Shown here: positions 6,834-14,880 of the stretch, in pieces
Numbering within the stretch: the first letter of the stretch is position 1
Layout of the letters: each line of letters begins with the position of its first letter
The notes under the pieces: generated by a model
Seen by the model: only the letters and a program-made list of their open reading frames with translations
What the model was told of the DNA's origin: nothing
Database searches by the model: none
Made by a program: the position numbers and the translations under genes
Assembly (NCBI GenBank): GCA_964594775.1
Contig: CAZQNO010000045.1
Location: 1-23,554, forward strand
DNA length: 23,554 bases
Direction of reading: 5' to 3'
Origin: CAYFVU01 sp964594775
GTDB lineage: Bacteria; Spirochaetota; Spirochaetia; DSM-16054; Sediminispirochaetaceae

Positions 6834-8579
6834 ATGGTAAACATAACGATAAACGGTCAAGCCCTTCAGGTAGAGGACGGTACGACGATTCTCAAAGCGG
6901 CGAAGCAGGTGAATGTGAATATTCCCGTTCTCTGCTATCACTCCGACCTGCCGGCCTGGGCGGCCTGCGGTATCTGTGTAGTCAAACTGGAGAACTCTCC
7001 CAAAATGGTGAGGGCCTGTGCGACCCCCGTTTCCGAGGGGATGGGAGTGATCACCCACGATCCGGAGCTCCACCAGATCCGCAAGACGGTGATAGAGCTC
7101 ATTTTGTCGACCCATCCGAACGACTGTCTGATGTGCGGGCGAAACCAGAACTGCGAGCTGCAGACCCTGGCGGCCAACTACGGAATTCGTGAACAGCCCT
7201 ACGAGGAGCGCCGGCGGGACATTCCCTGGGACGAGTCGACGCCCTCCATAATTCTCAATTTCGACAAGTGTGTCAATTGCGGCCGCTGCGCCAATGTCTG
7301 TCAGGTTCTGCAGGATGTCTGGGCCCTGGAGTTTATCGGACGGGGAGAGCACGTGCGGATCGCCCCGGCGGGAGACGTGGCCCTCAACGACAGTCCCTGT
7401 ATAAAGTGCGGCCAGTGTTCGGCCCACTGCCCCGTAGGCGCCATCTTCGAGCGGGACGATACGGGAAGTTTTCTCGAAGCGGTGCGCAATCCGGACTATC
7501 ACGTGGCGGTACAGATCGCCCCGGCGGTCCGCGTCGCCCTCGGCGAGGCCTTCGGTTACGAGCCGGGAGAGATCTCCACGGGAAAGATCTACGCCGCCCT
7601 GCGGCGCCTCGGCGTGGACGCGGTCTTCGACACAAACTTCTCTGCCGACCTCACCATAATGGAGGAGGGAACGGAATTCGTGCAAAGAATCACCGAGGGG
7701 GTCGGCGAGCTTCCCCAGATCACCAGCTGCTGTCCCGCATGGGTCGACTACATGGAGAAGTACTATCCCGACATGATCCCCCACTTTTCCACCGCTAAGT
7801 CCCCGATGATGATGCAGGGGGCCATTACCAAGACCTACTATGCAGACAAGATAGGCAAGGAGGCCTCGCAGATTGTGTCGGCGGCCATCATGCCCTGTAC
7901 GGCGAAGAAGTACGAGAAGGACCGCAGCAAGAAGATGCAGTCCTCCGGAGAGCAGGACGTGGATGTGGTCCTCACCACCCGGGAACTCGCCCGGCTCATC
8001 CGCTCTTCGGGCGTCGACTTCAACACCCTGCCGGAAGAAACGGCCGACAGTCCCATAGGCAGCTACTCCGGTGCCGGTACGATATTCGGCAATACCGGAG
8101 GGGTCATGGAGGCGGCCCTTAGAACGGCCCATTTCGCCTTAAGCGGAAAGGAGCTCCCCGGGATGGAGGTTTCGGCGGTCCGCGGGCTGGACGGTGTCCG
8201 CGAAGGCGAGGTGGAGATCAACGGAAAGAAGATCCGCGTGGCCGTCGCCCACGGCATGGCAAACGTGAGCACCATCCTCGAAAAAGTTCGGGCGGCAAAG
8301 GATGCGGGTGAGGATCCCCCCTACCACTTTATCGAGGTGATGGCCTGCCGCGGCGGCTGCATCGCCGGCGGCGGTCAGCCCTACGGCACCACCGACGAGA
8401 TCCGTCGAAAGCGGATCGAGGGAATCTACCGGGACGACGCCCAGTCCGAAGTACGCGCCTCCTACCTCAATCCCGATATAAAGAAGCTCTACGACGACTT
8501 CCTCGGCGAACCCTTGAGCGAGAAGTCTCACCACCTGCTGCACACCCGTTACACGCCGCGGCCGCTGTACCGGAAGTAG
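6834..8579 (+). CDS. hndD: [FeFe]-hydrogenase catalytic subunit (HndD/HydA)
   Basis: This 581-aa protein has the canonical modular [FeFe]-hydrogenase layout. It starts with an N-terminal [2Fe-2S] domain (C34, C45, C48, C62) and a His/Cys [4Fe-4S] site (H94, C98, C101, C107). Two [4Fe-4S] motifs follow (CVNCGRCANVCQ and CIKCGQCSAHCP). The H-cluster signatures are ITSCCPAW (about 296-303), MPCTAKKYE (about 352-360) and EVMACRGGCIAGGGQP (about 501-516). The C-terminal small-subunit helices end near LLHTRYTPR. It reversibly oxidises H2 or reduces protons in the cytoplasm. SD AAGGAG (6819-6824) precedes ATG 6834. The maturases HydE, HydF and HydG are not in the window. It is the last gene of the operon, followed by a terminator. 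Confidence 0.97.
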   Translation: MVNITINGQALQVEDGTTILKAAKQVNVNIPVLCYHSDLPAWAACGICVVKLENSPKMVRACATPVSEGMGVITHDPELHQIRKTVIELILSTHPNDCLMCGRNQNCELQTLAANYGIREQPYEERRRDIPWDESTPSIILNFDKCVNCGRCANVCQVLQDVWALEFIGRGEHVRIAPAGDVALNDSPCIKCGQCSAHCPVGAIFERDDTGSFLEAVRNPDYHVAVQIAPAVRVALGEAFGYEPGEISTGKIYAALRRLGVDAVFDTNFSADLTIMEEGTEFVQRITEGVGELPQITSCCPAWVDYMEKYYPDMIPHFSTAKSPMMMQGAITKTYYADKIGKEASQIVSAAIMPCTAKKYEKDRSKKMQSSGEQDVDVVLTTRELARLIRSSGVDFNTLPEETADSPIGSYSGAGTIFGNTGGVMEAALRTAHFALSGKELPGMEVSAVRGLDGVREGEVEINGKKIRVAVAHGMANVSTILEKVRAAKDAGEDPPYHFIEVMACRGGCIAGGGQPYGTTDEIRRKRIEGIYRDDAQSEVRASYLNPDIKKLYDDFLGEPLSEKSHHLLHTRYTPRPLYRK

Positions 8580-8636
8580 CGGGGAGCTGGGGCTGCGGTG
8601 ACCCGCGTGCCGGGGGGACCTAATCCCCATAGGCAG

Positions 8637-8674
8637 GGGCTCTGTTTCTTAAGACAGAGCCCTATCCCATTTTT
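8637..8674 (+). terminator. Intrinsic terminator of the hydrogenase operon
   Basis: GGGCTCTGT (8637-8645) pairs perfectly with ACAGAGCCC (8654-8662) around an 8-nt loop. A TTTTT run follows at about 8670-8674. The gap between stem and T-run is longer than ideal. It lies 57 bp after the hndD stop, in the right orientation for that operon. Confidence 0.6.
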
Positions 8675-8720
8675 ACTGGTCCCAATCCTGCTAGCCGTCC
8701 CTTCCACTCGCCGAAAGCGC

Positions 8721-9062
8721 CTAAAAGCCGGACAAGTCTTCACGTAACGGCTTATCTGGCCACACGGCCCTGCTTACAATGGCGTCCAAGCGTTTCCAGT
8801 CATAGGCCAAATTGAAGTAATAGCGTTTGAAACGGCGAAACTTTAATAGCTCGGCCATGTCGTTATGTACCTTATCGGAAAGCACCCGAGGCCGCAGGTC
8901 CCGTACCTGCAGAGTCATCTTATCCGGCAGGCCCTCCATGGGATTCGAGAGTCCTTCCAAGGCTCTATCAATATCGAAGGACTCATCCATAACAGCTTCA
9001 GCATACATCCGGGGCAGGTGAAAATCAAGAATCGCCTGCGGAATCCCGGCGGTGTTGTACAA
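8721..9062 (-). pseudogene. HepT-like HEPN protein, C-terminal remnant
   Basis: The open frame gives 113 aa from a TTG at 9062, with no SD. Its last ~65 residues (DKMTLQVRDLRPRVLS, then ELLKFRRFKRYYFNLAYDWKRLD) resemble, from memory of the family, the C-terminal half of HepT-like HEPN proteins paired with MNT nucleotidyltransferases. That family has roughly 150 residues and usually reads FRHF.R in the motif where this one has FRRF. The N-terminal half appears missing or scrambled, the frame runs up against the phoH-type gene on the other strand, and no nucleotidyltransferase partner is nearby. I read it as a decayed toxin/antitoxin remnant; a short functional protein is possible. The family call is inference without a search. 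Confidence 0.4.
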
Positions 9063-9100
9063 AGGGCTGCGGGTATATAGAATCTCGATAGAGGTGCAAG

Positions 9101-10414
9101 ATGAAGAAGCGGCAGAACGACAATATGAAGGTCTTTGTTATCGACACTAATGTGTTCATCCACCGGCCCGACGCTATCCTTTCCTTTTGTGACAACGAGG
9201 TGGTCGTTCCGCTCTGGGTCCTCGAGGAGCTGGACAAGCTGAAGACCTACAGCGACGAGAAGGGCAGGAACGCCCGGCACGCAATCCGCTTTCTCGATAG
9301 CATGGCACAGCACGGGGACATTCACCAGGGGGTAAAGATGGAGAACGGCTCGATCCTCCGCGTGGCCCTTACCTACGATACCGAACTTCCCGTGGACATT
9401 TCGGCGGAAAACCCCGACAACAAGATCATTCTCACCGCCTTGACCCTGCAGAAGGAGGGACGAAAGGTCTTCTTCGTCTCAAAAGACATAAACGCCCGGG
9501 TAAAGGCCACGGCCCTGGGAATAAAGGCGGTGGACTACGAGAAGCAGAAGGTCAATATCAAAAAACTCTATCCCGGCTATAGGAACATCGATGTCTCCGC
9601 GGACACCTATCAGGAGTTGGAGCGGCGGGAAAAGGTTCGCTGGCGGGACCAACTTCATCCCAATGAGTTTGTCGTACTGAATGAGAAGAGCCATGGGGAG
9701 CCGAAGCTCGGAAGGTACAACGAGGAAACACAGGACCTCGAGCTGGTCTATCCCATACCCGGTACGGTGAGCGGAATTTCCCCCTTGAACATCGAGCAGC
9801 GGATGGCCTTCGACCTCCTTTTGGACGAAAGAATCTCTCTGGTGACTCTGGTGGGAAAGGCGGGGACGGGAAAGACCCTGATAGCCCTGGCGGCGGGATT
9901 GAAGAAGGTCTTCGACGACGGGGCCTACTCCCGCGTTCTCGTCTCCCGGCCCGTGATTCCCCTGGGTAAGGACATCGGTTACCTGCCCGGGGCGAAGGAG
10001 GAGAAGCTTTCCCACTGGATGCAGCCCCTCTTCGACAACCTGGAGTACATACTCTCCGTGCACAAGAGGCCAAACCTCAAGAGCATAGATTCGATCCTCA
10101 ACAATAAGATGGTGGAGCTCGAGGCTATTACCTACATCCGCGGCAGGTCCCTTCCCAACCAGTACATCATCATCGACGAGGCGCAGAACCTTTCGCCCCA
10201 CGAGATCAAGACCATCGTCAGCCGGGCCGGCGACGACACGAAGGTCGTCCTCACCGGCGATCCCTATCAGATCGACAGCCCCTATCTCGACGCGAACTCT
10301 AACGGACTGACCTATCTGGTCGAGACCTTCAAGGGGCAGGAGATCTTCGGACACGTGGTTTTGGAGCACTCAGAGAGAAGTCTGCTCGCCGAGCTGGCGG
10401 CCGAACTCCTGTGA
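9101..10414 (+). CDS. PhoH-family ATPase with N-terminal PIN domain (YlaK-like)
   Basis: This 437-aa protein fuses a PIN-type RNase fold (VFVIDTNVFIHRPDAI from residue 11, with Asp15 in the active-site position, to about 140) to a PhoH P-loop ATPase. The ATPase carries Walker A GKAGTGKT near 252-259 and Walker B IIIDEAQN near 356-363, followed by VVLTGDPYQID. PIN-PhoH (PhoH2) proteins are reported as RNA helicase/RNases. I chose ATG 9101 because GAGG (9091-9094) lies 6 nt upstream; ATG 9125, which starts directly at MKVFVIDTN, has no SD. The MBL gene follows after 40 bp. Confidence 0.93.
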   Translation: MKKRQNDNMKVFVIDTNVFIHRPDAILSFCDNEVVVPLWVLEELDKLKTYSDEKGRNARHAIRFLDSMAQHGDIHQGVKMENGSILRVALTYDTELPVDISAENPDNKIILTALTLQKEGRKVFFVSKDINARVKATALGIKAVDYEKQKVNIKKLYPGYRNIDVSADTYQELERREKVRWRDQLHPNEFVVLNEKSHGEPKLGRYNEETQDLELVYPIPGTVSGISPLNIEQRMAFDLLLDERISLVTLVGKAGTGKTLIALAAGLKKVFDDGAYSRVLVSRPVIPLGKDIGYLPGAKEEKLSHWMQPLFDNLEYILSVHKRPNLKSIDSILNNKMVELEAITYIRGRSLPNQYIIIDEAQNLSPHEIKTIVSRAGDDTKVVLTGDPYQIDSPYLDANSNGLTYLVETFKGQEIFGHVVLEHSERSLLAELAAELL

Positions 10415-10454
10415 GTTCTCCGGTGGCCCGGATGCGGCCCAAAGAGGACCCGGT

Positions 10455-11243
10455 TTGACCATCGACTTTACCATTCTGGGAAGCGGGACTTCCACCGGCG
10501 TGCCGGTTCTCGGCTGTTCCTGCCGGGTCTGCCGCTCCAAAGACCCAAAAGATCGGCGCAGCAGGGCCTCCCTGTGGGTGGAGGCGGGCGGACTCTCTAT
10601 CCTCTTCGACACGGCTACCGAGTTCCGCCTGCAGGCCCTGGCGGCGGGGATCGGTAGCCTCGACGCGCTTTTCGTCACCCATGCCCACGCCGACCACATC
10701 CACGGTTTGGACGATCTGCGGACCCTCAGCCACCACGGTGAGATCCCGCTCTATTCCTCCCCGAGTACTCTGGAGGAGATCGAGAACCGCTTCTCCTATA
10801 TCTTTCGGGGCCTGCGGACGGGAGGCGGCAAACCCCGCATCCGGCTCTCTCCCGTCTATGCCGAAGGAGAGCCGGTCCGGCTGCCGGGTCCCGAGGGAGA
10901 GCTTTCCGTGCTGCCGGTGCCGATTTTTCACGGCAGCATGCCCATCCTCGGCTACCGCATCGGTCCCTTCGCCTATCTTACCGACTGCAGCGAGATCCCG
11001 CAGAAAAGCTATCGTCTCCTCGAAGGCGTGCAGGTCTTGGTAGTAGACGGGCTGCGCTTTCGTCCTCATCCCACCCACTTTAGCGTCGACCAGGCGATCG
11101 CGGCGGTGCGGCGGATAGGAGCGCAGGAGGCCTATCTTACCCACCTCTGCCACGAGGTCTCCTACCGGGAGCTCGCCGAGTATCTGCCCGACGGCATCCA
11201 TCCTGCCTTCGACGGACTGAAGGGGCGGGTGGAGACGGACTGA
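10455..11243 (+). CDS. PhnP-like metallo-beta-lactamase-fold hydrolase
   Basis: This 262-aa MBL-fold protein begins with FTILGSGTSTGVP, typical of the PhnP/COG1235 group. It has the metal motif H76-A-H78-A-D80-H81 and an extra cysteine cluster C21, C23, C26, which PhnP-like enzymes use for a structural zinc. Later His residues (IFHG, HPTHFS, YLTHLCHE) complete the metal site. Relatives are phosphodiesterases acting on cyclic phosphates; the substrate here is unknown. The start is TTG 10455 with GAGG (10444-10447) 7 nt upstream. It probably shares a transcript with the PhoH-like gene. Confidence 0.9.
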   Translation: MTIDFTILGSGTSTGVPVLGCSCRVCRSKDPKDRRSRASLWVEAGGLSILFDTATEFRLQALAAGIGSLDALFVTHAHADHIHGLDDLRTLSHHGEIPLYSSPSTLEEIENRFSYIFRGLRTGGGKPRIRLSPVYAEGEPVRLPGPEGELSVLPVPIFHGSMPILGYRIGPFAYLTDCSEIPQKSYRLLEGVQVLVVDGLRFRPHPTHFSVDQAIAAVRRIGAQEAYLTHLCHEVSYRELAEYLPDGIHPAFDGLKGRVETD

Positions 11244-11271
11244 AAGGCAGCGAATATCCGGCGGCGGTGAG

Positions 11272-11300
11272 TTGATAGAAATCCCCGCAGCACCTATACT
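11272..11300 (+). promoter_or_regulatory. Sigma-70-type promoter directly abutting the zinc-ribbon start codon
   Basis: TTGATA (11272-11277) and TATACT (11295-11300) match the -35 and -10 consensus at 4/6 and 5/6 and are spaced by exactly 17 bp. The -10 box ends 6 nt before ATG 11307, so transcription should begin at or next to the start codon and give a leaderless mRNA. Confidence 0.6.
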
Positions 11301-11306
11301 TAGGGC

Positions 11307-11540
11307 ATGAAAAGGGATCTCTTGTGCGAACACTGCGGCGGGAGACTCGCCGAAGGGACGGACAGCTGTCCTCACTGCGGTCTTCCCCTTTCTGCCGACG
11401 GTTTAGACGGACTCTTGGAGAAGCCCTTTGCGGAGATGCAGAAAATGGTGTTGCACAGATACGGGGAACGATTGGAGGAGGCGGCGAGAAAACTCACGAT
11501 TTTAGCGGCCGAGCTCGATGTCTTTCTCGAGGATCGATGA
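11307..11540 (+). CDS. Zinc-ribbon miniprotein
   Basis: This 77-aa protein starts with a four-cysteine zinc ribbon (CEHC, residues 7-10, and CPHC, about 21-24), followed by a mostly helical amphipathic segment. It has no signal peptide or membrane segment. Function unknown; such proteins may contact nucleic acid or a protein partner. A good promoter sits immediately upstream with no Shine-Dalgarno sequence, so it may be translated from a leaderless transcript. The next gene begins 45 bp downstream and may be co-transcribed. Confidence 0.75.
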   Translation: MKRDLLCEHCGGRLAEGTDSCPHCGLPLSADGLDGLLEKPFAEMQKMVLHRYGERLEEAARKLTILAAELDVFLEDR

Positions 11541-11585
11541 TTTTTCCTGAATTCTCCGCACGATTATGCCGATGGTGAGAATAAG

Positions 11586-13877
11586 ATGAGGCGACTTCCA
11601 TTAGTTCTTTTGACCCTGACGTTTTCTCTCTGTGTTCTGCCCCTCTGGGGACAGGTGCGTTTTACCGGGCTCCATCTCTCCGAGGAGAACGATCTTCTTT
11701 TCTCCGCTCAGGCCGAGAGTCCTCTTCACGGTTCTTACAAGACCCTCCTGAAGGCGAATCTCGGTGACCGGTCGAAGGAAGTGTTGACCTTTTTTCCCGA
11801 AAAGGTCCTCTATCTCGAAGATTCGGGACTCCTGCAGATCCAGAACCGTCTCGGTCTCTTCCGGGCGGACAGAGAGCTCAAGAAGGTAAGCCCTGTACCG
11901 GGCTTTCCCTCCTTTACCGGGGGCAAGGTGGTAGAAACGGGAAAGCTCGGGACCATTGCCAGCTCCCCCGACGGGCGCTACATGATCTACATCGACAAAC
12001 GGAGCCATGCCTACGGGTCATTGATCCTCTTCTTCGTGGAATCGGGACGAGAGGTCCAAATTTCTCAAGAAGTAGGGCTCTCCTACGATGAGCCCGCCGT
12101 AAGCTGGTCCCCCGATTCGCAGTACTTTGTCTATCGAAAGAGGGGAAATCTCTACTACTACTCCGTCGATCAGCTTCTACGGGAAGAGGTGGTGGAGGAG
12201 AAGTTTCGGCGGATAGGCGAGGGGAGCCTCCGCAACACCGGATGGTCCGGCAGAAGCTCCCTCATCTACATAAAACGATCGGCGGTCTACCGCATCGGCG
12301 GGGCCGAGTTTTTTACCCGTTCTTTTTATAGTGAACTGCTCGATGCGGGAGAGATCGTCGGGAAGATCCCCTTTCGTTTCGACCCAAACTTCGACGACTT
12401 CTACGTTTCTCCCGACGGAAAGAAAATCCTCTTCAATAAGGGGGGAAGAAACCTCCTTCTCTACTTTCTCAGCAGCGATGATTACCTTTCTACCGGTGAA
12501 GTTACCTCCCTTCCCTATCTCTATCTGCCCCGAAATACGAGAACGAAGGAGGTCCTCTGGTCTTCCGCCGACATCGTGACGGTGTTTACCGGAAGTATTC
12601 GCGGCGGCAGGGACAATCCGGGTCTCTACCGTCTCTCCCTCTTCGACGAGAAGAGTGGAAAGCTCCGCGAACGACTCTCGTTCGAAACCATAGAAGCAGA
12701 GGGGGTGCGCAGCGTCATACTTTCCGACGATCAGGACCGGGTTGCGGTGGTGCGGACCGACGGAGTGGAAATACGACGCTATTCGGATTGGCGCAGGGTC
12801 AATTCGGTGAATCATCCTTCGCCTCTCCACGCGGTGTGGAAGAACAGTGAGGAGCTCATAGTAGCGGGGGAATATCGAACGGAGATCGTCGACTTAGAGT
12901 CGGGAGAGACCGGCGTCATTGCCCTCAGCAGGGCCGGAGAGTACGGTTTTACCGAAGGCGGAGGGATCCGCAGCAACGTGGGCGGCAGCGCCTACCTGTA
13001 CGCGGACGGAAGCTGGGTCAAGGGTACCGCTGAGGACTTTCTCCCCCCTCAGACCACCTCCGCCTCCTACCGGGTGTATGTCGAGCCGAATCCTCCGGGA
13101 GTCTATGTCAATTCGATCATGATACGGGACATTACCGGTTACGGTACCGAATCCCTCTTCGACGTGCCGACCCTCACCTACGAGCCGTTTCCCGAGGAAG
13201 ATGAGACGGTAAGCGAGGTCAACTTCGCCCACGGCAGCAGAATACGGCGCCGGGAGGTGGCCCTGGTTTTCAACGCCGTCGATACGGTTGAGGGGCTCAC
13301 TGAAGTCCTCACCATTCTCAACGACTACGGCATCCGCTGCACCTTCTTCGTAAACGGCGAGTTTGTGCGAAGGAATCCCGAGGCGGCCCAGGAGCTTTCA
13401 GGTTCGGTCCACGAGATCGGGTCGCTCTTCTACGCCTATTTCAATATGACCGATTCGCGCTACCGGATAGACCGGGAGTTCATTAAGCAGGGCCTTGCGA
13501 GGAACGAAGACGAGTTCTATCAGGCCACGGGAAGCGAGTTGAGCCTTCTCTGGCACGCTCCCTACTACTTTATCAACAGCGAGATCATTCGAGCTTCGGT
13601 GGAAATGAATTACACCTACGTGGGAAGGGACATAGACCCCTTAGACTGGGTGCCTCAGTCGGACTGCTCGGACGGCATGTACAAGCCCGGAAGAGAACTG
13701 GTCGAGCGGGTTCTGCAGAAGAAGAAGCCCGGTTCCATCATCCCGATCCGCATAGGAAGCATGGAGAAGGAGAGAGAGGATTATCTTTTCCAATATCTCG
13801 ATCTGATCATCAACGGGCTCATGTCTCAAGGATACGAGGTGGTGCCGGTATCGAGCCTCATCCATCACGCCAAATAA
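11586..13877 (+). CDS. Exported beta-propeller-like protein with degenerate NodB deacetylase domain
   Basis: This 763-aa protein has an N-terminal signal peptide (RRLPLVLLTLTFSLCVLPLWG). Residues ~25-480 contain repeated strand-rich segments such as SSPDGRYMIYI, WSPDSQYFVY and VSPDGKKILF, typical of WD40/TolB-like propellers. Residues ~555-760 follow the NodB polysaccharide-deacetylase fold (VALVFNAVD, CTFFVNGEFV, HEIGSLFYAYFNM, LLWHAPYYF, GSIIPIRIG). The catalytic positions are changed: the TFDDG motif reads VFNAVD, the H-x3-H metal motif reads LFYAYF, and the last His motif reads PIRIG. It is probably a non-catalytic glycan-binding or structural periplasmic protein. GGTGAG precedes the ATG by 6 nt. 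Confidence 0.85.
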   Translation: MRRLPLVLLTLTFSLCVLPLWGQVRFTGLHLSEENDLLFSAQAESPLHGSYKTLLKANLGDRSKEVLTFFPEKVLYLEDSGLLQIQNRLGLFRADRELKKVSPVPGFPSFTGGKVVETGKLGTIASSPDGRYMIYIDKRSHAYGSLILFFVESGREVQISQEVGLSYDEPAVSWSPDSQYFVYRKRGNLYYYSVDQLLREEVVEEKFRRIGEGSLRNTGWSGRSSLIYIKRSAVYRIGGAEFFTRSFYSELLDAGEIVGKIPFRFDPNFDDFYVSPDGKKILFNKGGRNLLLYFLSSDDYLSTGEVTSLPYLYLPRNTRTKEVLWSSADIVTVFTGSIRGGRDNPGLYRLSLFDEKSGKLRERLSFETIEAEGVRSVILSDDQDRVAVVRTDGVEIRRYSDWRRVNSVNHPSPLHAVWKNSEELIVAGEYRTEIVDLESGETGVIALSRAGEYGFTEGGGIRSNVGGSAYLYADGSWVKGTAEDFLPPQTTSASYRVYVEPNPPGVYVNSIMIRDITGYGTESLFDVPTLTYEPFPEEDETVSEVNFAHGSRIRRREVALVFNAVDTVEGLTEVLTILNDYGIRCTFFVNGEFVRRNPEAAQELSGSVHEIGSLFYAYFNMTDSRYRIDREFIKQGLARNEDEFYQATGSELSLLWHAPYYFINSEIIRASVEMNYTYVGRDIDPLDWVPQSDCSDGMYKPGRELVERVLQKKKPGSIIPIRIGSMEKEREDYLFQYLDLIINGLMSQGYEVVPVSSLIHHAK

Positions 13878-13940
13878 CGCAATACTCACGGGATGTTCGG
13901 CAGGAAACCTTGAAAATCGAGGAATAAAGGCATATAGTTT

Positions 13941-13968
13941 TAAAGGTGACGGACCGGCTGGCCGAAAA
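13941..13968 (+). promoter_or_regulatory. Sigma-28 (FliA)-like promoter for fliS
   Basis: TAAA (13941-13944) and GCCGAAAA (13961-13968) match the flagellar sigma-28 consensus TAAA-N15-GCCGATAA with one mismatch, but with a 16-bp spacer. The site lies 38 bp upstream of the fliS ATG. The flagellar identity of the gene downstream supports the call. Confidence 0.55.
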
Positions 13969-14006
13969 TAGAGTAGACCACTACCGGGAGGGGAGGAGTT
14001 CCTAAG

Positions 14007-14426
14007 ATGCAGAGCAAGTTAAATGCCTACAAAGAGACCGCAATAAAGACGGCGAGCCAGGGCAAGATCATCATCATGCTGTACGACGAAGCGGTACGGC
14101 AGCTGGATATATCCGTTTCTCTGCTCGAGGACGAGAACACGAAAGAATTCGACAAGGTGAACAACGCCATCCTCAGGGCGCAGGACATGATTACCGAGCT
14201 CATGGTCTCTCTCGATTTCGAGAAGGGCGGAGAGATCGCTCAGGGGCTGTTCAGTCTCTATATGTTTTTTAACCGACAGATGATGGAAGCGAACATGAAG
14301 AAGGACGTCTCCTCCCTCAAATGGGTCCGGGGGCAGATAGCGGAGCTCCGAGAAGCCTGGATACAGATTATCAATAAAAGCGGCAACGGAAAACAATCCG
14401 CCGGCGGGGTCAATATCGCCGGATGA
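14007..14426 (+). CDS. fliS: Flagellin export chaperone FliS
   Basis: This 139-aa protein has the family's usual size and helical build. It opens with LNAYKETAIKTASQGKIIIMLYDEAVRQL, the conserved FliS N-terminal region, and contains AQDMITELMVSLDFEKGGEIAQ and LFSLYMFFNRQM. FliS binds the flagellin C-terminus in the cytoplasm and prevents early polymerisation. GGAGGAG (13992-13998) gives a clear SD 8 nt from ATG 14007. The stop overlaps the next gene's start (ATGA). Confidence 0.93.
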   Translation: MQSKLNAYKETAIKTASQGKIIIMLYDEAVRQLDISVSLLEDENTKEFDKVNNAILRAQDMITELMVSLDFEKGGEIAQGLFSLYMFFNRQMMEANMKKDVSSLKWVRGQIAELREAWIQIINKSGNGKQSAGGVNIAG

Positions 14427-14857
14427 TTCCTTCCTCCCATACCGAAAGAGCGGTATCCTTCCTTCGCCGGAGGGAAGAGGCGATGGATACCTACCTCGAC
14501 GTATTGGGCTTTCTCAAAAACGACATTGAATCCGCCGATATGGACAAATTCGAGGTTCATGCCCGGCTCGAGGCAGAGCTCATCGCACAGATCGCCTCGC
14601 TGCAGCGGGTAATCGGTGCTCTCGATGTCGGAGACCCAGGGACCAACGGCTCCGGGGCCTTTGGGAAACGTTTTTCCCGCCAGTGCGAGCGTGCCCTCGA
14701 GAAAAACAGAGAAAACCAGTGTCTGATAGCGCGGGAACTCGAGGAGACGAAAAATCGATTGTCGAGCATGCGGCGCTTTTCCGCCCGTACCGGGGCCCGG
14801 TATCTTGGAGCCGGCGGGCGCAGCGGAAAACCCCTCTATATCGATATCACGCAATGA
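14423..14857 (+). CDS. FlgN/FliT-like small helical protein downstream of fliS
   Basis: This 144-aa protein is almost entirely helical in composition: RREEAMDTYLDVLGFLKNDIESADMDKFEVHARLEAELIAQIASLQ, then KRFSRQCERALEKNRENQCLIARELEETKNRLSSM. The layout resembles FlgN/FliT-type flagellar export chaperones, which often sit beside fliS, but I see no decisive motif. It overlaps fliS by 4 nt (ATGA) and in the same way overlaps a possible early start of polA. An unrelated coiled-coil protein is the alternative. Confidence 0.8.
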   Translation: MIPSSHTERAVSFLRRREEAMDTYLDVLGFLKNDIESADMDKFEVHARLEAELIAQIASLQRVIGALDVGDPGTNGSGAFGKRFSRQCERALEKNRENQCLIARELEETKNRLSSMRRFSARTGARYLGAGGRSGKPLYIDITQ

Positions 14858-14880
14858 GCTACACACAAGGAACCTTCGAC

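Noticed and set aside
4967..6844. 625-aa open frame on the minus strand opposite hndC
   Set aside because: It mirrors a gene with every HndC motif and its own translation (His/Asp/Gly/Leu-rich, no motif) is typical antisense reading of GC-rich DNA.
6747..8132. 461-aa open frame on the minus strand opposite hndD
   Set aside because: Antisense shadow; the + strand encodes the H-cluster motifs.
14683..14853. Upstream extension of polA to the first in-frame start
   Set aside because: It would overlap the FlgN/FliT-like gene for 170 bp and adds residues with no family counterpart.
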